From the NCBI RefSeq assembly GCF_934754935.1, contig NZ_CAKVJB010000009.1:4813-68812 (forward strand): DNA of 64,000 bases, read 5' to 3'. The notes beneath the pieces were generated by a model. That model saw only the letters and a program-made list of their open reading frames with translations. It made no database searches and was not told where the DNA came from. The translations under genes and the position numbers were made by a program. This DNA comes from an uncultured Holdemanella sp. (GTDB lineage Bacteria > Bacillota_I > Bacilli_A > Erysipelotrichales > Erysipelotrichaceae). Of the stretch, positions 31,844 through 40,389 are shown in pieces. Position 1 is the stretch's first letter. Each line of letters starts with the position of its first letter.

Positions 31844-33131
31844 ATTCTTCATCATCATCCACATATTCATCATCCACACGTCTAAACAATGTTTTCTTTT
31901 GTTTTGACGTATGTTGTTCTAATGTGTTCCAATCCGTATCTAATTCTTCTTCGCTTTCAGAAGTATCATAGAAATCTTTATTTCTTTCATTAGCACGAAT
32001 TTCTTTAACTCTTAATTTCGATTTTAATTCACGAGCTCTCTTCTTTGATTTTCTAAGCATTCTTCCATACATACAGAATACAATAAATGAAATCAATAAT
32101 AGTGCCGCGCATAATGCGATACCTGCTAAATAGCCCTGGAAATAAATTTGAAGTAAGCCTGTTACAACACAACATGCCATACAAATAAATACTAAGAACA
32201 TTGTAGAACGACATGAACTTGAATATTTCTTAAAGAAACGATATTTTTCAGAATCATTATCAATTTCTTTACGGTATTCTCCATCTTCTTCTTCATTTCT
32301 AAACGTAAACCATCCGGCATCACTTTTCTTTTTACCTTCGGATTTAGAAACCAATTTCCAACCATCCGCTTCCCATTGACGCCATTGATCTGCATCAGGC
32401 TCATCCACAAAGTAATCCATAGAATAATAATATGTTCTTGGCTGGCCTTTTCTGAAGTAATATTTCTTTCCTTCATGACGAACAAAGTGATATCCTTCAT
32501 TTGATTTCTTTTGAAGGTATGCCTCTATTTTAGGATATTCCGCATATAAGAAGCTTTTTCTTTCTTCATAAAGATTTTCATCTTCATCTTCCTCTACTTC
32601 ATCATCTTCGTCATCATCATAAATATCTTCTTCACTCAAAACTGGAGCTGATTCTTCTTCAATAAGTTCAGATGTTTTTACCTCTTCTTCTGCAACTGGA
32701 TTTACATTAAAAGTCTTTAATTCATTTTCAATCGATTCCGTTGTAAAATTCTCATCTGCATCAATAGTTTCAACAACCGCTTTTTTAGGTTCTTCAACCT
32801 CCACTTTTTCAGCACGCTTACCAATCACAGGCTCTACTGTATGCTTTTCAATAGGTGCCTCTACTTCTTCAATAGAAGTATTTGGTGTAATCTCAACTGA
32901 TTCACTCACTTCATCATCAAATATATTTTCATTGATTTTTACATGTGTTTTTGCACTTCTTTTTCCAAATAATGTCTTCTTTTCTGGCTCTTCATCAATA
33001 TGGAAAATATTTTCTGCATTAAAACCCTTTAATTCAGGTTCATGTATATCTAAAGATTTAATACGATCCGTTCTTTTTAACTGTCTAAGTTCTTCTAAAG
33101 CACTGGGATTCTTTTCATTTTCATTTGCCAT
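31842..33131 (-). CDS. DUF2812-containing membrane protein with acidic N-terminal region
   Basis: 429 residues. Residues 1-190 are highly acidic and low in complexity (IYDDDEDDEVEEDEDENLYE). Residues 195-275 match DUF2812: YLQKKSNEGYHFVRHEGKKY, then GQPRTYYYSMDYFV and WRQWEADGWKLVS. Two membrane helices follow near 315-360 and the tail is charged. The DUF2812 family often accompanies PadR regulators, but none is near. Cytoplasmic N-terminus likely. Function unknown. Confidence 0.7.
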   Translation of the reverse strand: MANENEKNPSALEELRQLKRTDRIKSLDIHEPELKGFNAENIFHIDEEPEKKTLFGKRSAKTHVKINENIFDDEVSESVEITPNTSIEEVEAPIEKHTVEPVIGKRAEKVEVEEPKKAVVETIDADENFTTESIENELKTFNVNPVAEEEVKTSELIEEESAPVLSEEDIYDDDEDDEVEEDEDENLYEERKSFLYAEYPKIEAYLQKKSNEGYHFVRHEGKKYYFRKGQPRTYYYSMDYFVDEPDADQWRQWEADGWKLVSKSEGKKKSDAGWFTFRNEEEDGEYRKEIDNDSEKYRFFKKYSSSCRSTMFLVFICMACCVVTGLLQIYFQGYLAGIALCAALLLISFIVFCMYGRMLRKSKKRARELKSKLRVKEIRANERNKDFYDTSESEEELDTDWNTLEQHTSKQKKTLFRRVDDEYVDDDEE

Positions 33132-33158
33132 AAATATCCCTCCAACTCTACTATTGTA

Positions 33159-34388
33159 CTAATTTAATGTATATCCGTCAAATTCTCTTGTGTATTTACC
33201 ATCCTTGAAAATAAAGATTTTTTCACCATTTTTTAATATTGCTTCAATCGATAAATCACTTGTTCCTACCATAAAATCAACATGCGCAAAAGATTGATTC
33301 ATACCATGTTCTAACAATTCTTCTTCACTCATATTTAAACCATTTTCAATACATTCATTGTAGCTTGCACCCAAGGCAAAATGACAAGAAGCATTTTCAT
33401 CGATCAATGTTTCATAGAACAATGTATCCATAGCACTGATTGGCGATCCATAAGGAACCAAGGCAATTTCACCAAGATATTTAGATCCCTCATCTGTTTC
33501 TAAAATACTTGTCAAAACTTCTTTTCCTTCTTTGGCATCATAATCAACGACTTGACCATCCTTAAATTCAAACCAGAAATCTTTTACAACAGCCCCATTA
33601 TAAGCTAGTGGTAAAGCACTATATAATTTACCATTTACACCCGTCTTTTTTGGAGCCGAGAAAATTTCTTCGGTAGGAATATTTGGGAAATAGTAATTGC
33701 CATTATCCAAGAATGAACCTCCACCCGCAAATACATAGCCTTCTGGAAGTTCTACAACTAGATCCGTTCCTAAAGAATTTGTATAATGAACACTTTCAAT
33801 ATCCAAATGATTCAAAATATAAACTCGCTTATCAAAAGAAGCACGATGCTCATTCCAGTTTTCATTCGCATCCTTTTCATTGACACGACTCATTTTTAAT
33901 ACGGCATTCCACAAATCAGTTAACGCATCTTCTGATTCTGGATATACCTTTTTAGCCCAAGCCATAGTTGGAACACTAGCCACACACCATGCTGCATGCA
34001 TATAATCTAATTTATCACGATATGGTTGTGTCATACCTCTTAATGTCTTACTATAATTTGACATTAGTTTAGGATCTACGCCCTTCATTCCATCTGGATC
34101 TTCGCCCACCAAGCTCAAATAACAAGCACCTTTTTCAGCCGTTTCATTGTGGAACAAAGCTTCATAATCATAAGGCATACGATTTTCAGAAAGATATCGC
34201 ATACGATTGATTTCATCATCACTATAGCGAACAATGACATCTTTTGCGCCAACCTCAAAACATGATTTTACAATCAAACGAACAAATTCATTCATTTCTA
34301 CATTGGCACGTACAACTACTATTTGATCTTTTTGAACATTCAATCCTGAACGTACAATTAAGTCTGCATATTTTTCTTTTAAATTCAT
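33159..34388 (-). CDS. M29-family aminopeptidase (AmpS/PepS type)
   Basis: 409 residues, the usual length. Family features are YADLIVRSGLNVQKDQIVVV at the start, GYVFAGGGSFLDNGNYYFPN, CHFALGASYNECIEN, and FAHVDFMVGTSDLSIEA with the late metal-binding histidine. Two-metal cytoplasmic aminopeptidase with broad preference, used for peptide nutrition. Confidence 0.93.
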   Translation of the reverse strand: MNLKEKYADLIVRSGLNVQKDQIVVVRANVEMNEFVRLIVKSCFEVGAKDVIVRYSDDEINRMRYLSENRMPYDYEALFHNETAEKGACYLSLVGEDPDGMKGVDPKLMSNYSKTLRGMTQPYRDKLDYMHAAWCVASVPTMAWAKKVYPESEDALTDLWNAVLKMSRVNEKDANENWNEHRASFDKRVYILNHLDIESVHYTNSLGTDLVVELPEGYVFAGGGSFLDNGNYYFPNIPTEEIFSAPKKTGVNGKLYSALPLAYNGAVVKDFWFEFKDGQVVDYDAKEGKEVLTSILETDEGSKYLGEIALVPYGSPISAMDTLFYETLIDENASCHFALGASYNECIENGLNMSEEELLEHGMNQSFAHVDFMVGTSDLSIEAILKNGEKIFIFKDGKYTREFDGYTLN

Positions 34389-34426
34389 TTTTAATTTTCC
34401 TCGATTCTTGCACCTATTATATCAAA

Positions 34427-34450
34427 AGAAAGAGCACCTTTCGATGCTCT
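34427..34450 (-). terminator. feo operon terminator
   Basis: On the minus strand AGAGCA/TGCTCT hairpin followed by TTCTTTTG. Confidence 0.6.
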
Positions 34451-34644
34451 TATTTACTAAATTGTTCTTTTTTTATCTGATCAAAAAATGCTTTGGGATT
34501 TTCACACATCGAATGAGAGCCGCAATGCCCACAGCTACCACCACAACTGGATTTACCATTCTTTTTATCTTTATATATACTTCGACAAGCTAAGCCTGCA
34601 CATGCACACACAACCAATAAAACTAGAAATGTTGATAGATTCAT
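34450..34644 (-). CDS. FeoB-associated cysteine-rich membrane protein
   Basis: 64 residues: one N-terminal membrane helix (TFLVLLVVCACAGLACRSIY) then a cytoplasmic cysteine cluster CGGSCGHCGSHSMC. Proteins like this follow feoB in many Firmicutes and are thought to assist iron uptake. It starts 18 bases after feoB in the same operon. Confidence 0.85.
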   Translation of the reverse strand: MNLSTFLVLLVVCACAGLACRSIYKDKKNGKSSCGGSCGHCGSHSMCENPKAFFDQIKKEQFSK

Positions 34645-34662
34645 AAAATCCCTCCTTTTACA

Positions 34663-36789
34663 TTATTTTACCGCAAATTCAACTTCTGCAGTATCACTTT
34701 CTTTTGATGGACGAACCAATAGATAAATCAAACCAATCAATAAAATCAATCCTACGATTGTTCCAAATCCAAAAGATCCACCATTGAAAAGACTTCCTAA
34801 TTGGTAAACAATCAATGAACATACATAAGCGAATCCACATTGGTAACCAATGGCGATCCAGAACCATTTTGTGTTATTCATTTCACGTTTGATAGCTCCC
34901 ATTGCCGCAAAACATGGAGCACACAATAAGTTAAATACCATGAATGAATAGGCAGCTAGAGGTGTAAAGCTAGCGGATAATTGTCCCCAGAATTCATTTC
35001 CTTCTTCAGCCACTTCGGCAAATCCATACAATTGTCCAAATGTTGCGACAACATTTTCTTTCGCAATCAAACCAGTTACACTAGCAACGGCAGCTTTCCA
35101 ATCGCCCCATCCAAGAGGTGAGAAGATCCATGCGAATGTTTGTCCAATTGAAGATAGAATTGAATGATCAATATCATCAACCATACCAAATCCACCTTTT
35201 TCCCAACCAAAGCCTTGTAAGAACCACAATACGATAGTTGAAAGTAAGATGATTGTTCCAGCCTTTTTAATGAAGCTTGAACCACGTTCCCACATACTTC
35301 TTAATACGTTAACTGCACGAGGCATGTGGTATGCTGGCATTTCCATAACGAATGGTGCAGGATCTCCGGCAAATAATTTTGTCTTCTTTAACATAATACC
35401 AGAAATAATAACAGCAGCCATACCTACAAAGTAGGCACTTGGAGCTACCCAGCTAGCACCATGGAAAACAGCACCGGCAATTAAACCAATGATCGGCATC
35501 TTTGCACCACAAGGAATAAATGTTGTTGTCATGATTGTCATCTTACGATCACGATCACTTTCAATGGTACGACTTGCCATAACGGCAGGCACACCACAAC
35601 CTGTACCAATCAACATAGGAATGAATGATTTTCCAGATAATCCAAACTTACGGAAAATACGGTCCATAATAAAGGCAACACGTGCCATATATCCACAATC
35701 TTCCAAAATAGCTAAGAAGAAGAATAATACTAACATCTGTGGCACAAAGCCAATGACAGCTCCTACACCACCAATAATACCATCAACAATCAATCCGTGT
35801 AACCAATCTGCACATTGAATTGAAGTTAAGAAGCTATCTACTGCAGGTGGAATAATTTCACCAAACAGGACATCATTTGTCCAGTCTGTTACAATCGTTC
35901 CTACTGTAGTTACGGAAATATAATATACAAACCACATCACTAGCGCAAAGATTGGTAATGCCAAAACACGGTTTGTGACAATACGATCAATCTTATCCGA
36001 AGTTGTTAATACTTCTTTTGATCCTTTTTTATAGCAATCTTTAATTATACTTGTGATATATGTATAACGAGCATCCGTAATGATTGATTCACTATCATCA
36101 TCCATTGACTTTTCGCAAGCTTCAATAACGTTAGCTTCTGCCTTTGACTTGATAGCTGCTTCAATTTTATCATCTCTTTCAAATAGTTTAACGGCATAGA
36201 AGAAACGACGACTTGCTTCAATACTTGAAGGCAAACTTGTTTCAATTGTATTCAATGCATTTAATACTTTACCTGCATAAATATTTTTAGCTGCAAATTG
36301 AGTATTAGCTGTCTTTTTAACTTCTGCCATCAATTCTTTGATTCCTGTACTTTTCAATGCTGAAATTGGCAAGACAGGACATCCTAATTCTTCTGATAAT
36401 TTTTTATAGTCAATTGTATCTTTTCTTTTTTCAATGACATCTAACATATTGATCGCAACAACTGTTGGAATACCCAACTCTAAGATTTGTGTTGTTAAGA
36501 ATAAGTTTCTTTCTAAGTTAGATCCATCAATGATGTTTAAAACAACATCAACATTTCCATTTAATAAAAATTCACGAGATACAACTTCTTCCAAAGTGTA
36601 TGGTGATAATGAATAAATACCTGGTAAATCGGTAATTTTAATATCTTTATCTTCCTTATACTTTCCTTCTTTTTTCTCTACTGTAACCCCTGGCCAGTTA
36701 CCCACATATTGTGTAGCACCCGTTAAGCCATTGAATAATGTGGTTTTACCACAGTTCGGATTACCTGCTAATGCGACTTGAATTGACAT
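34663..36789 (-). CDS. feoB: Ferrous iron transporter FeoB
   Basis: 708 residues. The N-terminal G domain shows GNPNCGKTTLFN (G1), DLPGIYSLSPY (G3) and NMLD (G4), followed by a helical GDI-like region. The membrane part has two Gate repeats (GTGCGVPAVMASRTIESDRD; CGAKMPIIGLIAGAVF) with conserved cysteines. Imports Fe2+. Start set at 36789, with GGAGG upstream. Follows two feoA genes and precedes the Cys-rich partner. Confidence 0.96.
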   Translation of the reverse strand: MSIQVALAGNPNCGKTTLFNGLTGATQYVGNWPGVTVEKKEGKYKEDKDIKITDLPGIYSLSPYTLEEVVSREFLLNGNVDVVLNIIDGSNLERNLFLTTQILELGIPTVVAINMLDVIEKRKDTIDYKKLSEELGCPVLPISALKSTGIKELMAEVKKTANTQFAAKNIYAGKVLNALNTIETSLPSSIEASRRFFYAVKLFERDDKIEAAIKSKAEANVIEACEKSMDDDSESIITDARYTYITSIIKDCYKKGSKEVLTTSDKIDRIVTNRVLALPIFALVMWFVYYISVTTVGTIVTDWTNDVLFGEIIPPAVDSFLTSIQCADWLHGLIVDGIIGGVGAVIGFVPQMLVLFFFLAILEDCGYMARVAFIMDRIFRKFGLSGKSFIPMLIGTGCGVPAVMASRTIESDRDRKMTIMTTTFIPCGAKMPIIGLIAGAVFHGASWVAPSAYFVGMAAVIISGIMLKKTKLFAGDPAPFVMEMPAYHMPRAVNVLRSMWERGSSFIKKAGTIILLSTIVLWFLQGFGWEKGGFGMVDDIDHSILSSIGQTFAWIFSPLGWGDWKAAVASVTGLIAKENVVATFGQLYGFAEVAEEGNEFWGQLSASFTPLAAYSFMVFNLLCAPCFAAMGAIKREMNNTKWFWIAIGYQCGFAYVCSLIVYQLGSLFNGGSFGFGTIVGLILLIGLIYLLVRPSKESDTAEVEFAVK

Positions 36790-36810
36790 AATTCCCTCCA
36801 ATTTTTAACT

Positions 36811-37029
36811 TTACTCTACTTCAATCATTTCTGCGTCTGCCTTACGAATAGACAATTGATATCCACGAACGGTTAGTTCAATTGGATCACCTAATGGAGC
36901 TACCTTTTGAACAGTAACATTTACTCCTTTAGTAATTCCCATATCCATAATTCTTCGTTTTGTTGCTCCTTGACCAGACAATTTTTTTACAGTCACTGTT
37001 TGGCCAATTGAAACTTCCTTTAAAGTCAT
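36811..37029 (-). CDS. feoA: FeoA
   Basis: 72 residues, SH3-like fold: LSGQGATKRRIMDMGITKGV and KVAPLGDPIELTVRGYQLSI. Cytoplasmic partner of FeoB. Second of two feoA-type genes, 21 bases before feoB. Confidence 0.92.
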   Translation of the reverse strand: MTLKEVSIGQTVTVKKLSGQGATKRRIMDMGITKGVNVTVQKVAPLGDPIELTVRGYQLSIRKADAEMIEVE

Positions 37030-37041
37030 AATTACTCCTTT

Positions 37042-37251
37042 CTACACCATGATCTTTCTTGCGAGTTCTTCACTAATGGCTATTCGAACTTCTTTAACAT
37101 TCACAATGACATTTCCATTGGTTTTACTCACAACCACAATTACAGTTCCAGGCACAAAGCCTAAGTTTTCTAAGTGTCGCTGCTGTTCTTTTGAACCACC
37201 AATTTTCTTAATTGTATTGACTGAATTTAAATCTGCAAAAGATAATGGCAT
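37042..37251 (-). CDS. FeoA-like protein (first copy)
   Basis: 69 residues, same SH3-like fold but more divergent: KIGGSKEQQRHLENLGFVPG and GNVIVNVKEVRIAISEELAR. Tandem FeoA domains are common before feoB in Firmicutes. First gene of the feo operon, with CAGGAGG upstream. Confidence 0.88.
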   Translation of the reverse strand: MPLSFADLNSVNTIKKIGGSKEQQRHLENLGFVPGTVIVVVSKTNGNVIVNVKEVRIAISEELARKIMV

Positions 37252-37265
37252 ATCGAACCCTCCTG

Positions 37266-37316
37266 GTTAGACTCTTCTAACACAGTTAGTGTACTCTTAC
37301 CATGAAGTGATGTCAA
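37266..37316 (-). promoter_or_regulatory. feo promoter with GTTAGA palindrome
   Basis: On the minus strand TTGACA (37311-37316), 17 bases, TACACT (37288-37293), then GTTAGA-AGAG-TCTAAC (37266-37281) near the transcription start. The same layout occurs at 40147 and 40303. Confidence 0.75.
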
Positions 37317-37393
37317 TAAAAAGTTACACAAGATTAACTCAGTTTGACTATTCTAACTATTTATTGTATTTTCTTTAGTGGAGGATTAAAAAT

Positions 37394-37753
37394 ATGAACT
37401 TACCAACAATTATTATTTGTGTCATTTTAGGCATTATTATCTGTATTGGCATTCGTTCTACAAAAAAAAGAGCCACATCAGGATGTTGTGGTGGCAGTGA
37501 AACGGTTAAAAAAGTTAAAGTAAAAGATAAAAACAAGGAGCATTATCCTTATAAAACCGTTTTAAAAGTATATGACATTCATTGTCAAAGCTGTGTTCGT
37601 ACGATTGAAAATACATTTAATAGCCAAGAAGGCTTTTATGCCAAAGTAAATACTGAAGATAATACAGTGACAATATTATCTAAAGAACAACATCCAACCG
37701 ATAAGTTAATCGATACTTTATCTAATGTTGGATATACTTCTAAGGCATTATAG
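37394..37753 (+). CDS. Membrane-anchored heavy-metal-associated (HMA) domain protein
   Basis: 119 residues. An N-terminal membrane helix (PTIIICVILGIIICIGI), a CCGG spacer, then an HMA domain with the metal site VYDIHCQSCVRTIEN and a ferredoxin-like beta-alpha pattern. The CxxC binds soft metals such as Cu+ or Zn2+. Divergent from feo and convergent with the P1B ATPase, so it may deliver metal to that pump. Plus-strand promoter TTGACT-17-TATTTT precedes it. Confidence 0.78.
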   Translation: MNLPTIIICVILGIIICIGIRSTKKRATSGCCGGSETVKKVKVKDKNKEHYPYKTVLKVYDIHCQSCVRTIENTFNSQEGFYAKVNTEDNTVTILSKEQHPTDKLIDTLSNVGYTSKAL

Positions 37754-37756
37754 AAA

Positions 37757-37783
37757 AAAACTGGATCAAAAAATCCAGTTTTT
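37757..37783. terminator. Terminator between convergent genes
   Basis: AAAACTGGAT/ATCCAGTTTT stem with T-tracts in both directions. Confidence 0.82.
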
Positions 37784-37784
37784 A

Positions 37785-39887
37785 TTATAAGTAATTACGC
37801 GTACTCGATGCTGCTAGCGCAAAAGTACTTCCATTATGTAATAAGCTTGTAGTGTTTGGACTCATCAAACCTAAAGCACCTAATCCAATTAAACTTGAAT
37901 TAAAGGCTACAATAAAACGATAATTCGCATGAATTCGATCAAACACATTCATCGCAAGTTTTCTAAGAATCACAAGCTCATTTAAATTGCTTGAAACAAG
38001 TGTTACGTCTGCAAGTTCTCGAGCTAAATCGGAGCTATCCTGCATTGAAATAGAAACATCTGCCGTTGATAGAGCTGGCGTATCATTGATACCATCTCCA
38101 ACCATAATGACAATATGACCTTGGTCTTTCAACATTTGAATATAAGCTGCCTTATCTTCTGGTAAAACCGATGAGCGATAATCATCTAAATCTAATTCAT
38201 GAGCCACGGCTTTAGCCGCATTATCACAATCCCCTGTCAACATGACAACTTTCGTAATTCCTAATGTTTTTAAATTACGAATAACTTGTTTAGCCTCATC
38301 CTTAATAGGATCATAGATACTGATAATTCCAGCCACTTCATTATCGATCGCAAGATAGATTATAGATCCTGCTCCTTCGCTTTCAAGAGAATGAATTACA
38401 TTATCCATATCATCCGTCTTTTCAATACCTTCATCTTCAAATATGAAATGATCACTACCAATAATGGCACGCTTACCATATAAACTTGTCGCAATACCAT
38501 GTGCAATAATATATTCAACCTTGGCATGTTCTTCTTCATGTATCAAGCCTTCTTCTTTAGCTTGATTTACAATCGCATTGGCCACGCTATGAGGAAAATG
38601 CTCTTCAAGACAAGCTGCAATCCTTAATACTTCATCACGCGTATACCCGTTTAAAGGAACAACTTTCTTTACGGTTGGATTGGCATTTGTCAAAGTACCC
38701 GTCTTATCAAAGACAATCACATCCGCATCTTTGATTGCCTCTAAATACTTACCACCTTTTACTAAAACATTTCGTTTACTAGCTTCAAGCATTGCACTAA
38801 TAACCGCAATGGAAGTCGATAATCGAATGGCACAAGAATAGTCCACCATCAATACGGATGTTGCGCGTGTTACATTTCTTGTTAGAGCCAAAACACCAAA
38901 GAAACCTAAAAAGCTAAATGGAACAATAGAATCTGCCAAATGCTCAGCCTTAGCTTGAATACTTGCCTTTAATGATTCATTTGTATCAATCATCTTAACA
39001 ATATTACTAATACGACTTTCATCTTGTAAATTACGAACACGAATAAACAGTTTTCCTTCTTCAATTAAAGTCCCCGCAAATACCGTGTCATTTTTCTCTA
39101 CATGTTTAGAAAGAGGCTCCCCAGTAAAACTTGATTCATTGATCATTGCTTCTCCATCCACGACTTCTCCATCGATTGGAATCATAGAACCCATTTGTGA
39201 GATGACTACATCCCCTTTTTGAAGTTTAGACATGGCAATCTCTTGTTCTACACCATCTTCTAAAATCCACACTTTATCAAATTGAATCGATAAACTATTG
39301 GATAATTCAAGTTTTGTTTTCTTACGTGTGTAATCTTCTAACAAATCAGAAATATTTAGTAACATCATGATGTTACCAGCAATTGTATAATTTTTTTGAA
39401 TCAAACTCACACCAATACTTGTGGCATCCAATAAAGGAACATTGACCTTGCATTGTAAAAGTGAATTTAAACCTTCTTTAAGAAAATGAATCGACTTATA
39501 GATTGTAATCGCATTACCAAGTCCCACTGGTAAAAACCATTTAATGAAATAACGTTTACCAATAATCTTAAAGAACCGATTCATATATTCTCGATTCATC
39601 GCAATAGCTTCTGGTGATTGTGAATGAACTACAATCGAAGAAGTATCTGCATTTTGAAGATATTGTATGTCTAATGCATGTAGTTTACTCAGCAACACAT
39701 CCTTTTGGGCTTTGTCATACATCATCAAAACACTACCCGTAACACTATTGACTTCAACCTCTTCCATCATAGGCCATGCATAAAGATCCTTTTTTAAAAC
39801 TTCGCCCTGAACACTAGAAAACTTATTCTTTCCATAGCGAATTCTCATTCGTCCAGGAATGTCATGGGCAATAGTAAAACTACTCAT
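37785..39887 (-). CDS. P1B-type metal-transporting ATPase with non-canonical membrane metal motif
   Basis: 700 residues. N-terminal 75 residues form an HMA-like fold without CxxC. TGE is in ESSFTGEPLSKH, the phosphorylated Asp in VFDKTGTLTNANP, the hinge in VGDGINDTPALSTADVSISM. The membrane motif expected to be CPC reads VDYSCAIRLS, around residue 350, and the HP motif of the N domain reads EHFPHSVA. This variant type is known among Mn/Fe/Zn exporters of Firmicutes, but I cannot set the metal. The preceding promoter resembles the feo promoter, favouring iron or manganese. Confidence 0.85.
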   Translation of the reverse strand: MSSFTIAHDIPGRMRIRYGKNKFSSVQGEVLKKDLYAWPMMEEVEVNSVTGSVLMMYDKAQKDVLLSKLHALDIQYLQNADTSSIVVHSQSPEAIAMNREYMNRFFKIIGKRYFIKWFLPVGLGNAITIYKSIHFLKEGLNSLLQCKVNVPLLDATSIGVSLIQKNYTIAGNIMMLLNISDLLEDYTRKKTKLELSNSLSIQFDKVWILEDGVEQEIAMSKLQKGDVVISQMGSMIPIDGEVVDGEAMINESSFTGEPLSKHVEKNDTVFAGTLIEEGKLFIRVRNLQDESRISNIVKMIDTNESLKASIQAKAEHLADSIVPFSFLGFFGVLALTRNVTRATSVLMVDYSCAIRLSTSIAVISAMLEASKRNVLVKGGKYLEAIKDADVIVFDKTGTLTNANPTVKKVVPLNGYTRDEVLRIAACLEEHFPHSVANAIVNQAKEEGLIHEEEHAKVEYIIAHGIATSLYGKRAIIGSDHFIFEDEGIEKTDDMDNVIHSLESEGAGSIIYLAIDNEVAGIISIYDPIKDEAKQVIRNLKTLGITKVVMLTGDCDNAAKAVAHELDLDDYRSSVLPEDKAAYIQMLKDQGHIVIMVGDGINDTPALSTADVSISMQDSSDLARELADVTLVSSNLNELVILRKLAMNVFDRIHANYRFIVAFNSSLIGLGALGLMSPNTTSLLHNGSTFALAASSTRNYL

Positions 39888-39888
39888 T

Positions 39889-40116
39889 TTATTCGCCTTC
39901 GTTTTGAACTTTGGCTTCTTCTAATAAATCCTTTGCATCTTCCTTAATTGTTTCATACTTATAAGTTGTATCCGACTTAAATTTCATACCACCAGCTAAA
40001 CCTTTAACGGCTAAATCATGTGCTGTGTCACTTTTTAGGAATTTAGATCCTGCCAATGCAGTAGCTGCACCACCAATAAATGTCCACATTGTTTTATTTT
40101 TCCATCCGTCTTTCAT
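39889..40116 (-). CDS. Small DUF6110-like partner of the P1B ATPase
   Basis: 75 residues: MKDGWKNKTMWTFIGGAATA, a glycine/alanine hydrophobic stretch, then a charged helix (TIKEDAKDLLEEAKVQNEGE). It resembles DUF6110 proteins that precede heavy-metal ATPases. It ends 1 base before the ATPase and has AGGAGG before its ATG. Probably a membrane-associated accessory protein; function unknown. Confidence 0.65.
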   Translation of the reverse strand: MKDGWKNKTMWTFIGGAATALAGSKFLKSDTAHDLAVKGLAGGMKFKSDTTYKYETIKEDAKDLLEEAKVQNEGE

Positions 40117-40146
40117 AATATATATCCTCCTTAGAACTATGAATGA

Positions 40147-40207
40147 AAGTTAGAATTAGTTAATTCTAACTTATAGTTAGTATAGTCTTACTCAGAAGAT
40201 TTGTAAA
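40147..40207 (-). promoter_or_regulatory. ATPase operon promoter with GTTAGA palindrome
   Basis: On the minus strand TTTACA (40202-40207), 17 bases, TATACT (40179-40184). An inverted repeat with 12-bp arms (40147-40172, AAGTTAGAATTA and its complement) covers the start region. Confidence 0.75.
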
Positions 40208-40208
40208 T

Positions 40209-40322
40209 AAAAAAAAGGACATTTAAAAAAATGTCCGAAGTTTATGAAATCTAATAAATTATTAAACAAGTGAAAAGAGCGATCTCATAATTGCATTTAG
40301 TGTTAGTTAGTTTCATCTAACT
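40209..40322 (-). ncRNA. Candidate metal-regulated small RNA
   Basis: A complete transcription unit without a plausible gene: promoter at 40329-40357, a GTTAG palindrome at the start site, about 110 bases, then a terminator (GGACATTT/AAATGTCC with an 8-T tail, 40209-40236). It contains a pyrimidine-rich segment GCTCTTTTCACTTG that could pair with ribosome binding sites. The only open frame is eight codons without a ribosome site. Size, position beside metal-transport genes and operator suggest an RNA of the FsrA/RyhB kind, by analogy only. Confidence 0.5.
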
Positions 40323-40357
40323 AACTAATTTATACCCTATAATCTTTATTTTGTCAA
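40303..40357 (-). promoter_or_regulatory. Promoter and GTTAG palindrome of the candidate small RNA
   Basis: On the minus strand TTGACA (40352-40357), 17 bases, TATAAA (40329-40334), then TTAGTTAG-N6-CTAACTAA (40303-40324). The palindrome would also form a hairpin at the RNA 5' end. Confidence 0.65.
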
Positions 40358-40361
40358 CAAG

Positions 40362-40387
40362 AAAAAAAAACTGTCTTACGACAGTTT
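40362..40387 (-). terminator. Terminator of the infC-rpmI-rplT operon
   Basis: On the minus strand AAACTGTC/GACAGTTT hairpin followed by a long T-tract. Confidence 0.85.
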
Positions 40388-40389
40388 CA

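Noticed and set aside
32192..32500. 102-codon minus-strand frame within the DUF2812 gene
   Set aside because: Overlapping shifted reading of a gene with consistent domain content.
35489..35818. 109-codon plus-strand frame inside feoB
   Set aside because: Antisense to conserved FeoB membrane motifs.
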